In this document: piece after piece, positions 9,867-20,092 of the stretch
Layout: the number at the start of each line of letters is the position of its first letter
How positions within the stretch are numbered: position 1 is the first letter of the stretch
Origin: Desulfovibrio sp. OttesenSCG-928-G15
GTDB taxonomy: Bacteria > Desulfobacterota > Desulfovibrionia > Desulfovibrionales > Desulfovibrionaceae
Length of the DNA: 60,956 nucleotides
Assembly: GCA_030266525.1 (NCBI GenBank)
Contig: JAJDIC010000002.1
Span: 1-60,956 of the forward strand
Direction: 5' to 3'
The notes under the pieces: model-generated
The model's input: the letters and a program-made list of their open reading frames with translations, nothing else
Told to the model about the DNA's origin: nothing
Databases searched by the model: none
Position numbers and translations under genes: made by a program

Positions 9867-10206
9867 ATCTACCTCTGCGCTTTGGCCTTGTTCATGATGT
9901 GAACAGCCCTGATGAATAAATCTTTCGTAGCAGGCTCTTATAAGCGTGCCCCGGTGAAACGTACTTAAAAGCATTGAAAAGAACAAATAAAAAAACTATA
10001 CTCAAAATAGTGCAAAGCGTCGGACGCTGCTGCATATCCCGTTCCGGGCACCCTTTCTCCTAACTGTTATGTGCGTTTGGCAGCCGGGTGGTTGTCTGTC
10101 AGTTCAAACGGGCGCGAAACGCCCCGCCCCGCTCAGTCATAAAAAACAAGCATACCGCCAGGGCCATGCCATTGTTGCGGTATAACAATATTTTCAAGCT
10201 GGTAAT
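9867..10206. other. Divergent intergenic region metH / rpoH
   Basis: About 340 bp between divergently transcribed genes, so both promoters should be here. The centre (about 9970-10020) is A/T-rich. I could not pick confident -35/-10 pairs, a riboswitch or a protein-binding palindrome. Confidence 0.4.
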
Positions 10207-11391
10207 ATGGTTAAGACAACAAAAAAGAAAGCCGGGACGGCAAAGTCCATGGCCGAAACGCCCATTGCCAGAACTCCGAAACACAGCCCGTCCGAGTCCG
10301 GCAGCGCGGCTGATCAGCACGGCGACGCAGATCAGGCAAACGCGCCTGACGTGTTGCCCCCGGAAGACGAAGAAGACCTCTCAAGCCTTGAGCCGGATGG
10401 TGAAGACCTTGGCCCGGACGAACTTTCCGGCGACCTTTCTCTTGACGGCGGCATGGGAGACGACAACCTTCCTTCAATCATGCCCGAGTCTTCCGGTCAA
10501 CTCGCGCTGTTTACTCGCCACCCACCGGAAAAAACCAAAGACAGCCTGCAGCTGTATCTTCGTGAAATCAACCGTTTTCCGCTGCTTGCCCCGGACGAAG
10601 AGGTTGAACTCGCCCGCAAGGTGCGTGACAACAGCGACCCGGATGCCGCCTTCCGGTTGATTTCTTCGCACTTACGCCTGGTTGTGCGTATTGCCATGGA
10701 CTTTCAGCGCCGCTGGATGCAAAACGTGCTTGATCTTGTTCAGGAAGGCAACGTCGGACTTGTACGCGCGGTAAGCAAATTTGACCCGGAAAAGGGCATC
10801 AAGTTTTCCTATTACGCCACGTTCTGGATCAAGGCGTATATTCTCAAGTTCATCATGGATAACTGGCGTCTGGTAAAAATAGGCACAACCCAGACCCAGC
10901 GCCGGCTTTTTTATAACCTGAACAAAGAACGACAACAGCTTGTCGCCCAGGGGTTTGACCCGGACGCCAACCTGCTCGCGGAAAGGCTGAATGTGACGCC
11001 GGAGCAGATTATCGAAATGGAGCAGCGCCTTGACGCCTCCGATATGTCGCTTGACGCCCCGGTCAGTGATGAAGACGTTCGCGGCGCAACCCGTATGGAC
11101 TACCTGCCTGCCCTCGGCCCCGGCATTGAAGAAACGCTCGGCAACGGGCAAATGGCGGAAATGGTGCGCAACCGGCTTGAGTCGCTTGTTCCCTCCCTTT
11201 CCGACAAGGAACAATACATCCTTGAACACCGCCTGCTTTCCGACGACCCGGTTACCCTGCGGGAAATAGGCGATATGTTTCATATTACCAGAGAACGCGT
11301 ACGGCAAATCGAAGCCCGCCTCCTGCAAAAGGTTCGGGACCATTTATTCAAAAATATCAAAGATTTCTCCAGAGACTGGATTGAACAATAA
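10207..11391 (+). CDS. rpoH: RNA polymerase sigma factor, heat-shock (sigma-32, RpoH) type
   Basis: Sigma-70 family factor, 394 residues. Regions 1.2-2.4 cover about 112-240 (DSLQLYLREINRFPLL, NLVQEGNVGL-like NVLDLVQEGNVGLVRAV, GIKFSYYATFWIKAYI). The segment TTQTQRRLFYNL (about 228-240) matches the RpoH box (QRKLFFNL in E. coli), which marks sigma-32 rather than RpoD. Region 4 is C-terminal, with the helix-turn-helix TLREIGDMFHITRERVRQIE. The first ~100 residues are an acidic, low-complexity extension absent from E. coli RpoH. The stop codon overlaps the ATG of the next gene, so the two are coupled. The clp and gro genes in this window are plausible targets, but I did not find convincing sigma-32 promoters there. 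Confidence 0.85.
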   Translation: MVKTTKKKAGTAKSMAETPIARTPKHSPSESGSAADQHGDADQANAPDVLPPEDEEDLSSLEPDGEDLGPDELSGDLSLDGGMGDDNLPSIMPESSGQLALFTRHPPEKTKDSLQLYLREINRFPLLAPDEEVELARKVRDNSDPDAAFRLISSHLRLVVRIAMDFQRRWMQNVLDLVQEGNVGLVRAVSKFDPEKGIKFSYYATFWIKAYILKFIMDNWRLVKIGTTQTQRRLFYNLNKERQQLVAQGFDPDANLLAERLNVTPEQIIEMEQRLDASDMSLDAPVSDEDVRGATRMDYLPALGPGIEETLGNGQMAEMVRNRLESLVPSLSDKEQYILEHRLLSDDPVTLREIGDMFHITRERVRQIEARLLQKVRDHLFKNIKDFSRDWIEQ

Positions 11392-13163
11392 TGACAACAG
11401 ACAGAAAAAAAATCATAACCTTGCCTTCGTTGCGCAGCCTGTGTCGGACCCTTGTTTTGGGCGTTTCCGTACCGGCGCTCTTTTTCTGCACCACGGGCTG
11501 CGCCCGCCAGCCGGGCGATTCCGATTCCGGCCTTACCATACAGGAAGCCCAACGCCAGATGGACCCCTCGCCCATGCGCCTGAGTCAGGACGCGCAGCAG
11601 CTTTATTACAACCTGTTGCTGGCAGACGGCCTTGCGGACAATTCCCATCCGGTAATTGCCGCTTCCCTGCAAAAGTTGGTATCGCTCGATCCCAGCCCTT
11701 ACAATTATAGTACCGGCTCCGCACTGCTTCTCTCCAGGGGCGACTACCCGAACGCTCTGCAAATGGTGAAGCAGGGCCTTACCCGCTATCCGGACAACAC
11801 CGGCCTGACCCTTATCCTGACAGCCATTTACACCGAAATCGGCAAAATCCCCAACGCGGTAGAATTGCTGGAAAGTTTTATCAAAAGAAATCCCCGTTCG
11901 CCGGAAATTGCCGAAGCGCTGGTCAGGCTCTACCTGAACACCGGTCAGGATGACAAAGCCGCCACCCTGATGACCGTTTTGCCCCAGACAGACAAATCAC
12001 CGGAAGGAGAATTGTTCCGGGCCAACGTGCTGACCACCGTCGGCAGAGCTGCTGAAGCGAAAAAAATTTTGCAAGGCCTGGTCAAAAAGAACCCCAAGTT
12101 TTTTGAGGCGTGGCTGGAACTCGGCTACATAGCCGAAGGCGACAAGGATTTTTCCGAAGCGCTCAAAGCCTACGGCAAAGCAGCGGAACTCATGCCGGAC
12201 AATGAAGACCTGATGCTTCGTCTTGCCAGCCTGCACATTTCGGTCAAGGCCCCGGACAAAGCCATGAGCATACTGGAAAAAGCCAAGCCCACGCCGGTTT
12301 TATTTTTACAGGCCACAGCCCGTTTTTTTGAAAGCGGCTATACGGAATACGCCCAGCGCACCCTTGATCGCGCCCAGGAACTGGGCGGCAGCGCCGATGA
12401 AATCAACATCGTCCGCTCCATGATCAAGCAAAAACTTTCCGGTAAAACCGAAGACGCCCTCGCCCCCTTGCGTCTGGTGCCGGATTCCAGCCCGCTCTAT
12501 TCTTCCGTTCTTTTGCAAAAAGCCCAGATATACCTTGGCGTAAAACAGTATGAGCAGATGATTGCCGTTGCCAGAGACGGGCAAAAAAACTTCCCCCAAA
12601 TCAGCGAATTTGTGAAACTGGAAGCTTTCGGCCTGGTCAAGACGGGTAAGGGAGACACCGCCATCTCTTTGCTGGAAAAGCACCTCAAGCGCTCCCCCAA
12701 CGATGAGGACATGCTCTACACCCTTGGCACAGTGCTGGACGAATTCGGGAAGAAAAAAGAAGCCATGGCCACCATGGAGCGCCTTATCAAGGTAAACCCC
12801 AAGAATTATCAAGCCCTTAACTATGTTGGATATTCCCTTGCGGAACAAAACACCGACCTGAACAGGGCTTTGACCCTGGTAAACACCGCCCTTGAACAGT
12901 ACCCGGATGCTGACTATATCATGGATTCCCTGGCCTGGGTGCAATACAGACTCGGCCGTTTTGAAGACGCCTGGAAAAGTATTAACCGCTGTCTGGAACT
13001 GGGCGGCGAAGAAGCCACCATATGGGAACATTATGGCGACATAGCCCTGGCCCTCGGCAAAAAGCAGGAAGCAGTGAAAGGCTACGCCGCCGCCATAGAA
13101 AAGCAATCGGAAAACCTGAACGAAATCAAACAAAAACTCTCCAGGTTGACGGGTAAGGAATAG
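11391..13163 (+). CDS. TPR-repeat lipoprotein
   Basis: 590 residues. The N-terminus is an export signal ending in CTTGC, a somewhat atypical lipobox, so the protein is probably a lipoprotein. The rest is a chain of tetratricopeptide repeats from about residue 70 to the end, for example PNAVELLESFIKRNP, AEAKKILQGLVKKNP and FEDAWKSINRCLELGG. Such proteins act as scaffolds in the periplasm or at the outer membrane; no specific partner can be named. It overlaps the sigma-factor stop by one base and is followed 70 bp later by a LolB-like lipoprotein gene, which suggests an envelope role. Confidence 0.8.
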   Translation: MTTDRKKIITLPSLRSLCRTLVLGVSVPALFFCTTGCARQPGDSDSGLTIQEAQRQMDPSPMRLSQDAQQLYYNLLLADGLADNSHPVIAASLQKLVSLDPSPYNYSTGSALLLSRGDYPNALQMVKQGLTRYPDNTGLTLILTAIYTEIGKIPNAVELLESFIKRNPRSPEIAEALVRLYLNTGQDDKAATLMTVLPQTDKSPEGELFRANVLTTVGRAAEAKKILQGLVKKNPKFFEAWLELGYIAEGDKDFSEALKAYGKAAELMPDNEDLMLRLASLHISVKAPDKAMSILEKAKPTPVLFLQATARFFESGYTEYAQRTLDRAQELGGSADEINIVRSMIKQKLSGKTEDALAPLRLVPDSSPLYSSVLLQKAQIYLGVKQYEQMIAVARDGQKNFPQISEFVKLEAFGLVKTGKGDTAISLLEKHLKRSPNDEDMLYTLGTVLDEFGKKKEAMATMERLIKVNPKNYQALNYVGYSLAEQNTDLNRALTLVNTALEQYPDADYIMDSLAWVQYRLGRFEDAWKSINRCLELGGEEATIWEHYGDIALALGKKQEAVKGYAAAIEKQSENLNEIKQKLSRLTGKE

Positions 13164-13233
13164 TCCGCCGCCGCGAGGCTTTGGCAACTTACCCCTGCCC
13201 CCGCAACCCTTTTCGCCATACAAAGGATTTGTA

Positions 13234-14085
13234 ATGCATCGCCCTGTTTTTGCCCGCCTGCTCCTGCTGCTTTTTGTCGTATTCAGTCTTGCCGCCTGTG
13301 CCGGGCATAAAGCTTCCGTACCCGCTGCCCCGGAACCGCCCAAAGATACGGACCTTTCCGGCGACAAGGCTTCTCGCATCTGGCAAAAGCTGGTTTCCAG
13401 GGCGAAGTCGGCCGAATTCATGAAGGGGCCGTTCCGCATAAGCGCCACATTGCGTTACACCGGCAAGGATGGGAAAAACACCCGCGTGTCCTCCCTTTTG
13501 TGGGGCAACGGAAAAGCCGAAAGCCCCTACCCTTTGCGCCTTGATTTGCTTGCCGGGGTCGGCACGGTAGTAGCCAAGGTGCGCGAGGATGAAATCCGCT
13601 TTGTCGTATTTGCCCCTGAGGAAAAAACTGCCTACGTGCATGAAGGCTCTGCCGCCACCCTTTCGTCTTTCGGTGTTCCCATTCCGCTTTCTTTAAGTGA
13701 TTTAACCCTTATCCTCACCGGTCGGGGCGGGCTTTTGTTCCTGCCGGAAGCGAATGAAAGCAGAATACCGGAAGATCGCAAAGAAACTCCGACCGGGGCG
13801 CACTTCATCGTTGCCAACGCAAAACTTGCGGGCGAGCTGGAGGTTTCTGAACAGGGCGCCCCCCTTGAATGGCATGAAATAAACCGGGACGGCTGGACCA
13901 TCATCATGGAACCCGGCGAAAAAGACCCGCTCATCCCGCAAAAACTGCGCATATCCCATACACAAGGCTATTCGGCGCTTATTACCATAAAGGAAATAGC
14001 CCGCGTTTCTCCGCCTTTTACCAAGGCCCAGCTTGATTTGCCCCTGCCTCCCGGCACCACGGAAAAGCCCATAGGCAGCAAATAG
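13234..14085 (+). CDS. LolB-like outer-membrane lipoprotein
   Basis: 283 residues with a lipoprotein signal and a clear lipobox LAAC at residue 21. The mature part has the layout of LolB/DUF4292-type lipid-binding beta proteins: FRISATLRYTGKDGKNTRVS, then a hydrophobic sheet region (LDLLAGVGTVVAKVREDEIR, AYVHEGSAATLSSFGVPIPL). LolB inserts lipoproteins into the outer membrane; the sequence is too divergent to be sure this is the functional LolB. AAAGGA precedes the ATG. It sits between the TPR lipoprotein and rpiB on the same strand, probably one transcription unit. Confidence 0.65.
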   Translation: MHRPVFARLLLLLFVVFSLAACAGHKASVPAAPEPPKDTDLSGDKASRIWQKLVSRAKSAEFMKGPFRISATLRYTGKDGKNTRVSSLLWGNGKAESPYPLRLDLLAGVGTVVAKVREDEIRFVVFAPEEKTAYVHEGSAATLSSFGVPIPLSLSDLTLILTGRGGLLFLPEANESRIPEDRKETPTGAHFIVANAKLAGELEVSEQGAPLEWHEINRDGWTIIMEPGEKDPLIPQKLRISHTQGYSALITIKEIARVSPPFTKAQLDLPLPPGTTEKPIGSK

Positions 14086-14126
14086 CGCGTCACACCAATC
14101 GCACTGCAACCACTCAAAGGACAAGC

Positions 14127-14561
14127 ATGGAACCCGGAACCCTTTTTATCGCCTCTGATCACGCCGGTTTTTCACTCAAAGAGTTTCTTTCCGACTACTT
14201 TCAAGAAAAGGGTTGGAAGGTGGAAGACCTCGGGCCGCAAACCAGAGACAGTGTGGACTATCCCAGTTTCGCCCATACCCTGTGCGAACAGGTTTTGCAA
14301 ACCGGGCACAAAGGCATTCTTATTTGCGGCAGCGGTATCGGCATGTCCATGGCAGCCAACCGGCACAAAGGCATCCGGGCCGCGCTCTGTACCTTGGAAA
14401 CCCACGCCCGCATGTGCCGTTTGCACAATAACGCCAACGTTCTTTGCCTTGGCGAACGTATTACCGCACCCGCACTTGCCTGTCTTCTGGCCGAGATTTT
14501 CCTGATGACGGAGTTTGAAGGCGGCAGACATCAACACCGTATTGATAAAATAGAATGCTGA
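14127..14561 (+). CDS. rpiB: Ribose-5-phosphate isomerase B
   Basis: Interconverts ribose-5-phosphate and ribulose-5-phosphate in the pentose phosphate pathway (LacAB/RpiB family). At 144 residues it has the usual length. Visible motifs: IASDHAGFSLKE at the N-terminus, the phosphate-loop and catalytic-cysteine segment LICGSGIGMSMAANR, and the C-terminal FEGGRHQHRIDKI. AAGGA lies five bases before ATG. It is 15 bp upstream of cysS on the same strand. Confidence 0.95.
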   Translation: MEPGTLFIASDHAGFSLKEFLSDYFQEKGWKVEDLGPQTRDSVDYPSFAHTLCEQVLQTGHKGILICGSGIGMSMAANRHKGIRAALCTLETHARMCRLHNNANVLCLGERITAPALACLLAEIFLMTEFEGGRHQHRIDKIEC

Positions 14562-14576
14562 TTTTCGGAGCGACCC

Positions 14577-16034
14577 ATGCAACTCTATAATACCCTGAAC
14601 CGTAAAAAAGAGCTTTTCACGCCCGCAATCCCCGGACAGGTTGGTCTGTACGCCTGCGGCATTACTGCTTATGACTACTGCCACATAGGGCACGCCCGCT
14701 CCGCCGTGGTGTTTGACGTGCTGGTGCGCTACCTGGAATACATTGGCAACAAGGTAACCTTTGTTCGCAACTTTACGGATGTTGATGATAAAATCATTAA
14801 CCGGGCCAACGAGCTTGGCGTACCCAGCAATGAAATAGCCGAAAAATTCATCGCCGCCTTCCATGAAGACATGGACCGCCTCGGCGTGCGCCGGGCCACG
14901 ATTGAACCCAAGGCTACGGAATATATCACCGACATGATTGATTTAAGCCGGGGCCTTATTGAAAAGGGCCACGCATATGCAACCACTTCCGGCGATGTGT
15001 ATTTCAGGGTGCGCTCCTTTGACGGCTACGGCAAACTTTCCGGCAGAAGCGTGGATGACTTGCGCTCCGGCGCGCGCATAGCGCCGGGGGAAGAAAAAGA
15101 AGACCCGCTTGATTTCGCCCTGTGGAAAGCAGCGAAACCCGGCGAACCTTCCTGGGAAAGCCCGTGGGGTCCGGGGCGGCCCGGCTGGCACATAGAATGC
15201 TCGGCCATGAGTGAAAAAACCTTGCCCCTTCCCCTGGATATTCACGGCGGCGGGCAAGACCTCATTTTCCCCCACCACGAAAACGAAATCGCCCAGACAG
15301 AGGCCTATACCGGCAAAGGTCTGTCCCGCTTCTGGGTGCACAACGGTTTTGTGCAGATTGATTCGGAAAAAATGTCCAAATCGCTCAACAACTTCAAGAC
15401 TATTCGGGATATTCTCGAACAATACCTGCCCGAAGTGCTGCGCATGTTCCTGCTGGGACGCCACTACCGCAGCCCGGTGGATTTCACCACTTCGGCCATG
15501 GAAGAATCGGAAAAAAACCTCAAGCGCCTCTATGAAACCCTGGCCCTTGTGGATGCAGAGCTTAGCAAGGAAGCGCCCAAGGGCGGCAAGCTGGACGAGG
15601 CGCTGCGCAAAGAATACGATGCTTTGGTGGAAGCCTGGGAAGCAGCCATGAATGACGATATGAACACCGCCGCCGCCATAGGCCATATGAATGCCCTGGG
15701 CAAATTCCTGGGCAGAATTCTGGAAGACAAGGCCCTCAGGAAAAATGCCGGTGCCCGCGAACTGCTGCGGGAAGCCAGGGCCAAATGGCAGGCTTTTGCC
15801 GAAGTGCTTGGCGTGTTTTTGCAGGAACCGTCCCGTTTCCTGACCGAACTGAAAAGCTGCCGGGCAAAGCGGATGCGGGTTGACGTGACCGCGGTGGAAG
15901 CCCTGATGTCCAAACGGGCGACCGCCCGCCAGAATAAAGATTTTGAAGAATCAGACAGACTGCGGGACGCTCTGGCAGACCTTGGCGTCAGCGTTATGGA
16001 CACGCCGTCGGGCGCTGTATGGGACCTGTCCTGA
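14577..16034 (+). CDS. cysS: Cysteinyl-tRNA synthetase
   Basis: Class-I aminoacyl-tRNA synthetase that charges tRNA-Cys; the window also carries a tRNA-Cys(GCA) gene at 52507. The 485 residues hold the HIGH motif HIGH at 36-39, the KMSKS motif at 265-269, the zinc/cysteine-site segment YACGITAYDYCHIGHAR and GWHIECSAMS, and IHGGGQDLIFPHHENEIAQ. The anticodon-binding region is C-terminal (RQNKDFEESDRLRDAL). GGAG lies six bases before ATG. Length and motifs are complete. Confidence 0.97.
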   Translation: MQLYNTLNRKKELFTPAIPGQVGLYACGITAYDYCHIGHARSAVVFDVLVRYLEYIGNKVTFVRNFTDVDDKIINRANELGVPSNEIAEKFIAAFHEDMDRLGVRRATIEPKATEYITDMIDLSRGLIEKGHAYATTSGDVYFRVRSFDGYGKLSGRSVDDLRSGARIAPGEEKEDPLDFALWKAAKPGEPSWESPWGPGRPGWHIECSAMSEKTLPLPLDIHGGGQDLIFPHHENEIAQTEAYTGKGLSRFWVHNGFVQIDSEKMSKSLNNFKTIRDILEQYLPEVLRMFLLGRHYRSPVDFTTSAMEESEKNLKRLYETLALVDAELSKEAPKGGKLDEALRKEYDALVEAWEAAMNDDMNTAAAIGHMNALGKFLGRILEDKALRKNAGARELLREARAKWQAFAEVLGVFLQEPSRFLTELKSCRAKRMRVDVTAVEALMSKRATARQNKDFEESDRLRDALADLGVSVMDTPSGAVWDLS

Positions 16035-16062
16035 AACAGATAAACTTCACAAGGAGACACCC

Positions 16063-17484
16063 ATGAATCCACACCGGCAGCGCTTTTTGTGTGCGCTTCT
16101 TGCTGCCTTCTGGTTTGTTTCCACTGCGTTTACCCCCATACTGGCCCACGCCGCCCTGTTCAGCGAGTTCACGCTGAAAAAAGAAAAAGAGCTGGGCGAC
16201 AAGTTTAACGTCCTTATTCGCTCACGCATGCCGTTAATTCAAGACCCGGAAGTGGTTGACTACATCTCCGGCATTGTGAAACGGCTGGAACGCACCATGC
16301 CGCCCCAGCCCTTTCCTTTTACCGTGGGTGTTATCTGGCACAACGCGGTAAACGCCTTTGCCACTCCCGGCGGGTATATTTTCGTGCAAACAGGCCTCAT
16401 TCTGGCCATGAACAACGAGTCTGAGGTGGCTGGCGTCATTGCCCACGAAATGGCCCACGTAACTCAGCGGCACATCGCCAGACGCATTGAAAACAGCCAG
16501 TATGTCAGCGTGCTCTCCATTCTCGGCATGCTGGCAGGAGCCTTTCTTGGCGGCGACGCCGGGGCTGCTGCCATGACCGGCAGTATGGCCGCGGGCCAGG
16601 CCGCCATGCTCAGCTACAGCCGCGACGATGAAAGAGAATCCGACCAGGTGGGCATGAACTACCTGAGCAAGGCCGGTTACCCGCCGCAAGGCATGGTTGG
16701 CGCGTTTGAAGTGCTTAGCCGCAAACAATGGCTGGTGGGCAGCTCTGTTCCTACCTATCTTTCAACCCACCCCGGCCTTTCCGAGCGGGTTAAAGATATG
16801 GGCATTCGCGTGTCGCGGCTGCCCGCGGATAAACAGCGCCTTCGTGACAACAATACCCAGTTTTTGCGCGTCCAGGCCATTGTCCGGGCAAAATACAGCG
16901 ACCCGCAGCCCGCAGCGCAGATTTTTTCCCGCCAGATGAAAGGGCCGGCAAAATGCATGGCGCTCATGGGCATGGGCATACTGGCTTCCAGGCAAAACAA
17001 GATTAACGACGCAACGCGCTATTTTGATGACGCCCTGGCCTGCGCCCCCAAAGATCCGCTTGTCATTCGTGAAGCCGGAATTTTTCACTACACCAAAGGC
17101 AACAAACGGCGCGGCCTGGGCCTGTTGCAACAAGCTGTCGCCTTAAGCCCCAATGATGTCATTGCCATGTTTTACCATGCCAGGGCCCTCGGCGACCAGG
17201 GCCAAACCCAGGCAGCAATTGAAACTACGAAACGCGTTTTACGAAAAGTGCCGGAAGATTCGGAAGTGCACGAACTCCTGGCCAGACTATACGGCAATAA
17301 CAGGCAGTTGTTCCTTGCAAACCTGCACATGGCTTACTCCGCCCTGTTTGAAAACAACCGGCAAAAAACCCGCCAGTTCCTCGACAAGGCGAAAAACCTT
17401 GCCTCAGGACCAGCGGATTCCACTGCGCTCAACCGTTTTCAACGCATATACGACGAGCGGAAAGCATTCTGGAAAAAGGGATAG
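16063..17484 (+). CDS. bepA: Periplasmic M48 metalloprotease with TPR domain, BepA/YfgC-like
   Basis: 473 residues: signal peptide (about 1-30, ending AHA), a zinc-metalloprotease domain (about 35-260) and C-terminal tetratricopeptide repeats (about 290-460). The zinc site is HEMAH at 128-132 with the third ligand E192 in ERESDQVG. The segment NAFATPGGYIFVQTGLI is typical of the family. BepA degrades or helps fold outer-membrane proteins such as LptD and BamA; the same role is inferred here. The start is ATG 16063 with AAGGAG upstream; the frame continues back into cysS but without a signal sequence. Confidence 0.88.
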   Translation: MNPHRQRFLCALLAAFWFVSTAFTPILAHAALFSEFTLKKEKELGDKFNVLIRSRMPLIQDPEVVDYISGIVKRLERTMPPQPFPFTVGVIWHNAVNAFATPGGYIFVQTGLILAMNNESEVAGVIAHEMAHVTQRHIARRIENSQYVSVLSILGMLAGAFLGGDAGAAAMTGSMAAGQAAMLSYSRDDERESDQVGMNYLSKAGYPPQGMVGAFEVLSRKQWLVGSSVPTYLSTHPGLSERVKDMGIRVSRLPADKQRLRDNNTQFLRVQAIVRAKYSDPQPAAQIFSRQMKGPAKCMALMGMGILASRQNKINDATRYFDDALACAPKDPLVIREAGIFHYTKGNKRRGLGLLQQAVALSPNDVIAMFYHARALGDQGQTQAAIETTKRVLRKVPEDSEVHELLARLYGNNRQLFLANLHMAYSALFENNRQKTRQFLDKAKNLASGPADSTALNRFQRIYDERKAFWKKG

Positions 17485-17494
17485 GGAGACACTG

Positions 17495-17605
17495 TTTTTC
17501 TGTCTGCAATGATTGCTGCGCCTTTTGCAAGAGGGGGCTGGAACTTTTGTTCCAGCCCCCTCTTGCAAAAAGACTTGCGTCTTGCCGGATGGAAAAACTC
17601 AGCGG
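17495..17605. repeat. Nested-hairpin element (copy A) between convergent bepA and clpA
   Basis: A perfect 22-bp inverted repeat (17523-17544 with 17549-17570, TTTT loop) is framed by TTTTTCTGTCTG (from 17495) and GGATGGAAAAACTCAGCG (17587-17604), which form imperfect outer arms. The arms start with TTTT and end with AAAA, so it can act as a terminator on both strands. The right flank CTTGCC..GGAAAAACTCAGCG recurs in copy C. Confidence 0.7.
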
Positions 17606-17642
17606 CTCTCCGGCGCTCTGTTTACAGGAAGGCAAAAGACAG

Positions 17643-20090
17643 TCAGGCTTTTTTTCCGGCGCGGGCTTTGCGCCCTGCCGGTTTTTCAGCACCCGTTATC
17701 TCAAGGGAGAGATGACGGGCGTCTTTTTCCGCTCCGGCTGTTGCACCTGGTTTGCCCGCAGATTCGTACAAGGGTTTGCCGCCCGATTCCTGTTTTTCCG
17801 CGTGCGCAACCGCTTTGCCGCCGTTTTTAAGCTTGCCAAAAAGCAGCTCCGAGGCGAGGGGGTCTTCGAGTTCGGTGCGCAGCACCCTGGCCAGGGGACG
17901 CGCCCCGAATACCGGGTCGTAGCCGGCCTTGGCAAGATAGGCTCTGGCAGAAGGGGCAAGCGAAAGCTCGACTTTGCGCTCCGCAAGGCCAACCGCCAGC
18001 TCCCGTATGAACTTGTCCACAATATGTTCCATGACCTTGGGCGAGAGCGGCGCAAAAGGCACCATGGCGTCAAGGCGGTTACGAAATTCCGGGGTGAACA
18101 GGCGCTCCAGCGCCTTTTTTGCCTTGCCGGAAGCGTCACGCTGGCTGCTTTCCGCTCCGGGAGTACTAAAGCCAATACTCCGGGCGGACATTTCAAAAGT
18201 TCCGGCGTTAGTGGTCATAATCAGGATGACATTACGAAAATCAGCCTTCCTGCCGCTGGAATCCGTCAGCGTTGCATAGTCCATCACCTGCAAGAGCACG
18301 TTGAATACGTCCGGGTGCGCCTTTTCAATTTCATCAAGCAAGAGCACGGCATGCGGGTTTTTGCGTACCGCTTCAATGAGCAGACCGCCCTGATCAAAGC
18401 CTACATAGCCGGGAGGCGCTCCGATAAAGCGCGACACCGAATGCTTTTCCATATATTCGGACATATCATAGCGCAAAAACGGTACCTTGAGCGTAGCGGC
18501 AAGCTGCTTTGCCAGTTCTGTTTTGCCAACCCCGGTCGGGCCGTAAAATAAAAACGCCCCTTGCGGCCTGTTGTCGCGCTTGAACCCGGCGCGAGAGCGC
18601 AAAACAGCGCGGGTTACGCCATCCACCGCATCGTCCTGCCCGAAAACCACCCGCTTCAAATCCCGCTCGAGGTGCTTCAGGGAAGCCTTGTCAGAGCTTG
18701 TCGCCTTGACCGAAGGAATGCGGGCCATGCTTTGCACCACTTCCTCAATATCCGCAACGCTCACGGTAACCGGGCCGCTTGTAGTCAATGCAGCGCTTGC
18801 GGTTTTGCCGTTTTTCTTCCCCTTGTCCAAGGGCTTGACCGGGGCCGTTTCAGCAGGGGCCAGGAATTTTCGCAGGCGTCTGCGTGCGCCGGCTTCATCC
18901 ATCAAATCAATGGCTTTGTCCGGAAGCCGCGCGTCCGGCAGATAGCGCGCAGAAAGGTTGACAGCCGCTTCCAGCGCGGCAGGCGTGTACTTTACATTGT
19001 GGTGCGTTTCGTAACGGTCTTTCAGGCCTTTCAGGATCGCCAGGCATTCGTCGGTGGTAGGCTCGCCCACATCAATTTTCTGAAAACGGCGGGAAAACGC
19101 CCTGTCTTTTTCAAAGTGGTTGCGCAGTTCTTCATGCGTTGTGGAGCCAACGCAACGCAATTCGCCCGAAGCCAACGCCGGTTTGAGAATATTGGAAGCA
19201 TCCAACGAACCGCCGCTCACCGCTCCGGCCCCGACCAGGGTGTGAATCTCGTCCACAAAAAGCACCGCGCCGGGTATGCGTTTCAATGCGCCTAGCACGG
19301 CTTTGAGTCTGGCCTCAAAATCGCCACGGTATTTGGCTCCGGCCATCATGCCGCCAAGATCCAGCGCGAAAAGCTGGGCGTTCTGAAACTGTTCCGGCAC
19401 CATGCCGCTGGTAATGCGCACGGCAAGCCCTTCGGCCAGGGCGGTTTTACCGACGCCGGGGTCGCCCACGAACAAGGGGTTGTTCTTCCGCCTGCGAGCC
19501 AAAATCTGTATGGCCCGTTCAAGCTCCCGTTCACGCCCGATGAGCGGATCTATGTCGCCGTTAGCGGCCTTTGCCGTCAAATCCACGGTATAACGTTTCA
19601 GGGCTTTCAGTTCTGCCGCGCCCTCTTCGTCCTGAAACAGGGTATCCATATCTTCATGCACGCCGGGCGTATCCGCTGCGATGTACTCCATGACCTGAAG
19701 CTGGGTGATGCCTTGGGACAGTATAAAAAACGCGGCATACGAGCTGTCTTCCTCAAGCAGGTGCACCAAAACATCGCCAATGCCCACGTTCTGCTTGCCG
19801 GAAGAATGCATGTGCCGAAGCGTCCTTTGCATGACGCGCTGCAAGGCTATGGTCTGGATAATTTCCGCGTTTTCCTCACGCGAGACCGGGGTGATATTTT
19901 CTTCAAAAAACAGCAGAAGCCGTTGTTTGAGAGTCTCAACATTCACGCCGATATCGTCAAGCAAGGTTCCGCCCTTCTCATCCAGCAAAATACCATACAG
20001 CAGGTGTTCCAGGGTGAAATATTCATGTTTCCTCTTGCGCACTTCGTGCACAGCAAGAGCAAAGGCGTGTTCAAGATTTGAATCAAGCAT
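17643..20090 (-). CDS. clpA: ATP-dependent Clp protease ATP-binding subunit ClpA
   Basis: AAA+ unfoldase that feeds substrates into ClpP. 815 residues: ClpN repeats (about 1-140), first AAA+ module with Walker A GDPGVGKT (about 207-214) and [12 protein letters not shown], second module with GPTGVGKT (about 515) and [13 protein letters not shown], and a ClpB_D2-like small domain ([12 protein letters not shown]). It extends about 60 residues past the usual end with an Ala/Gly/Lys-rich tail, and has a Lys-rich insert between the modules. clpS lies two bases upstream. The ClpP-binding loop should be in module 2; [10 protein letters not shown] fits that place. Confidence 0.95.
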   Translation of the reverse strand: MLDSNLEHAFALAVHEVRKRKHEYFTLEHLLYGILLDEKGGTLLDDIGVNVETLKQRLLLFFEENITPVSREENAEIIQTIALQRVMQRTLRHMHSSGKQNVGIGDVLVHLLEEDSSYAAFFILSQGITQLQVMEYIAADTPGVHEDMDTLFQDEEGAAELKALKRYTVDLTAKAANGDIDPLIGRERELERAIQILARRRKNNPLFVGDPGVGKTALAEGLAVRITSGMVPEQFQNAQLFALDLGGMMAGAKYRGDFEARLKAVLGALKRIPGAVLFVDEIHTLVGAGAVSGGSLDASNILKPALASGELRCVGSTTHEELRNHFEKDRAFSRRFQKIDVGEPTTDECLAILKGLKDRYETHHNVKYTPAALEAAVNLSARYLPDARLPDKAIDLMDEAGARRRLRKFLAPAETAPVKPLDKGKKNGKTASAALTTSGPVTVSVADIEEVVQSMARIPSVKATSSDKASLKHLERDLKRVVFGQDDAVDGVTRAVLRSRAGFKRDNRPQGAFLFYGPTGVGKTELAKQLAATLKVPFLRYDMSEYMEKHSVSRFIGAPPGYVGFDQGGLLIEAVRKNPHAVLLLDEIEKAHPDVFNVLLQVMDYATLTDSSGRKADFRNVILIMTTNAGTFEMSARSIGFSTPGAESSQRDASGKAKKALERLFTPEFRNRLDAMVPFAPLSPKVMEHIVDKFIRELAVGLAERKVELSLAPSARAYLAKAGYDPVFGARPLARVLRTELEDPLASELLFGKLKNGGKAVAHAEKQESGGKPLYESAGKPGATAGAEKDARHLSLEITGAEKPAGRKARAGKKA

Positions 20091-20092
20091 AA

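Noticed and set aside
9867..10206. Cobalamin riboswitch upstream of metH
   Set aside because: No B12-box-like conserved core seen in the upstream region.
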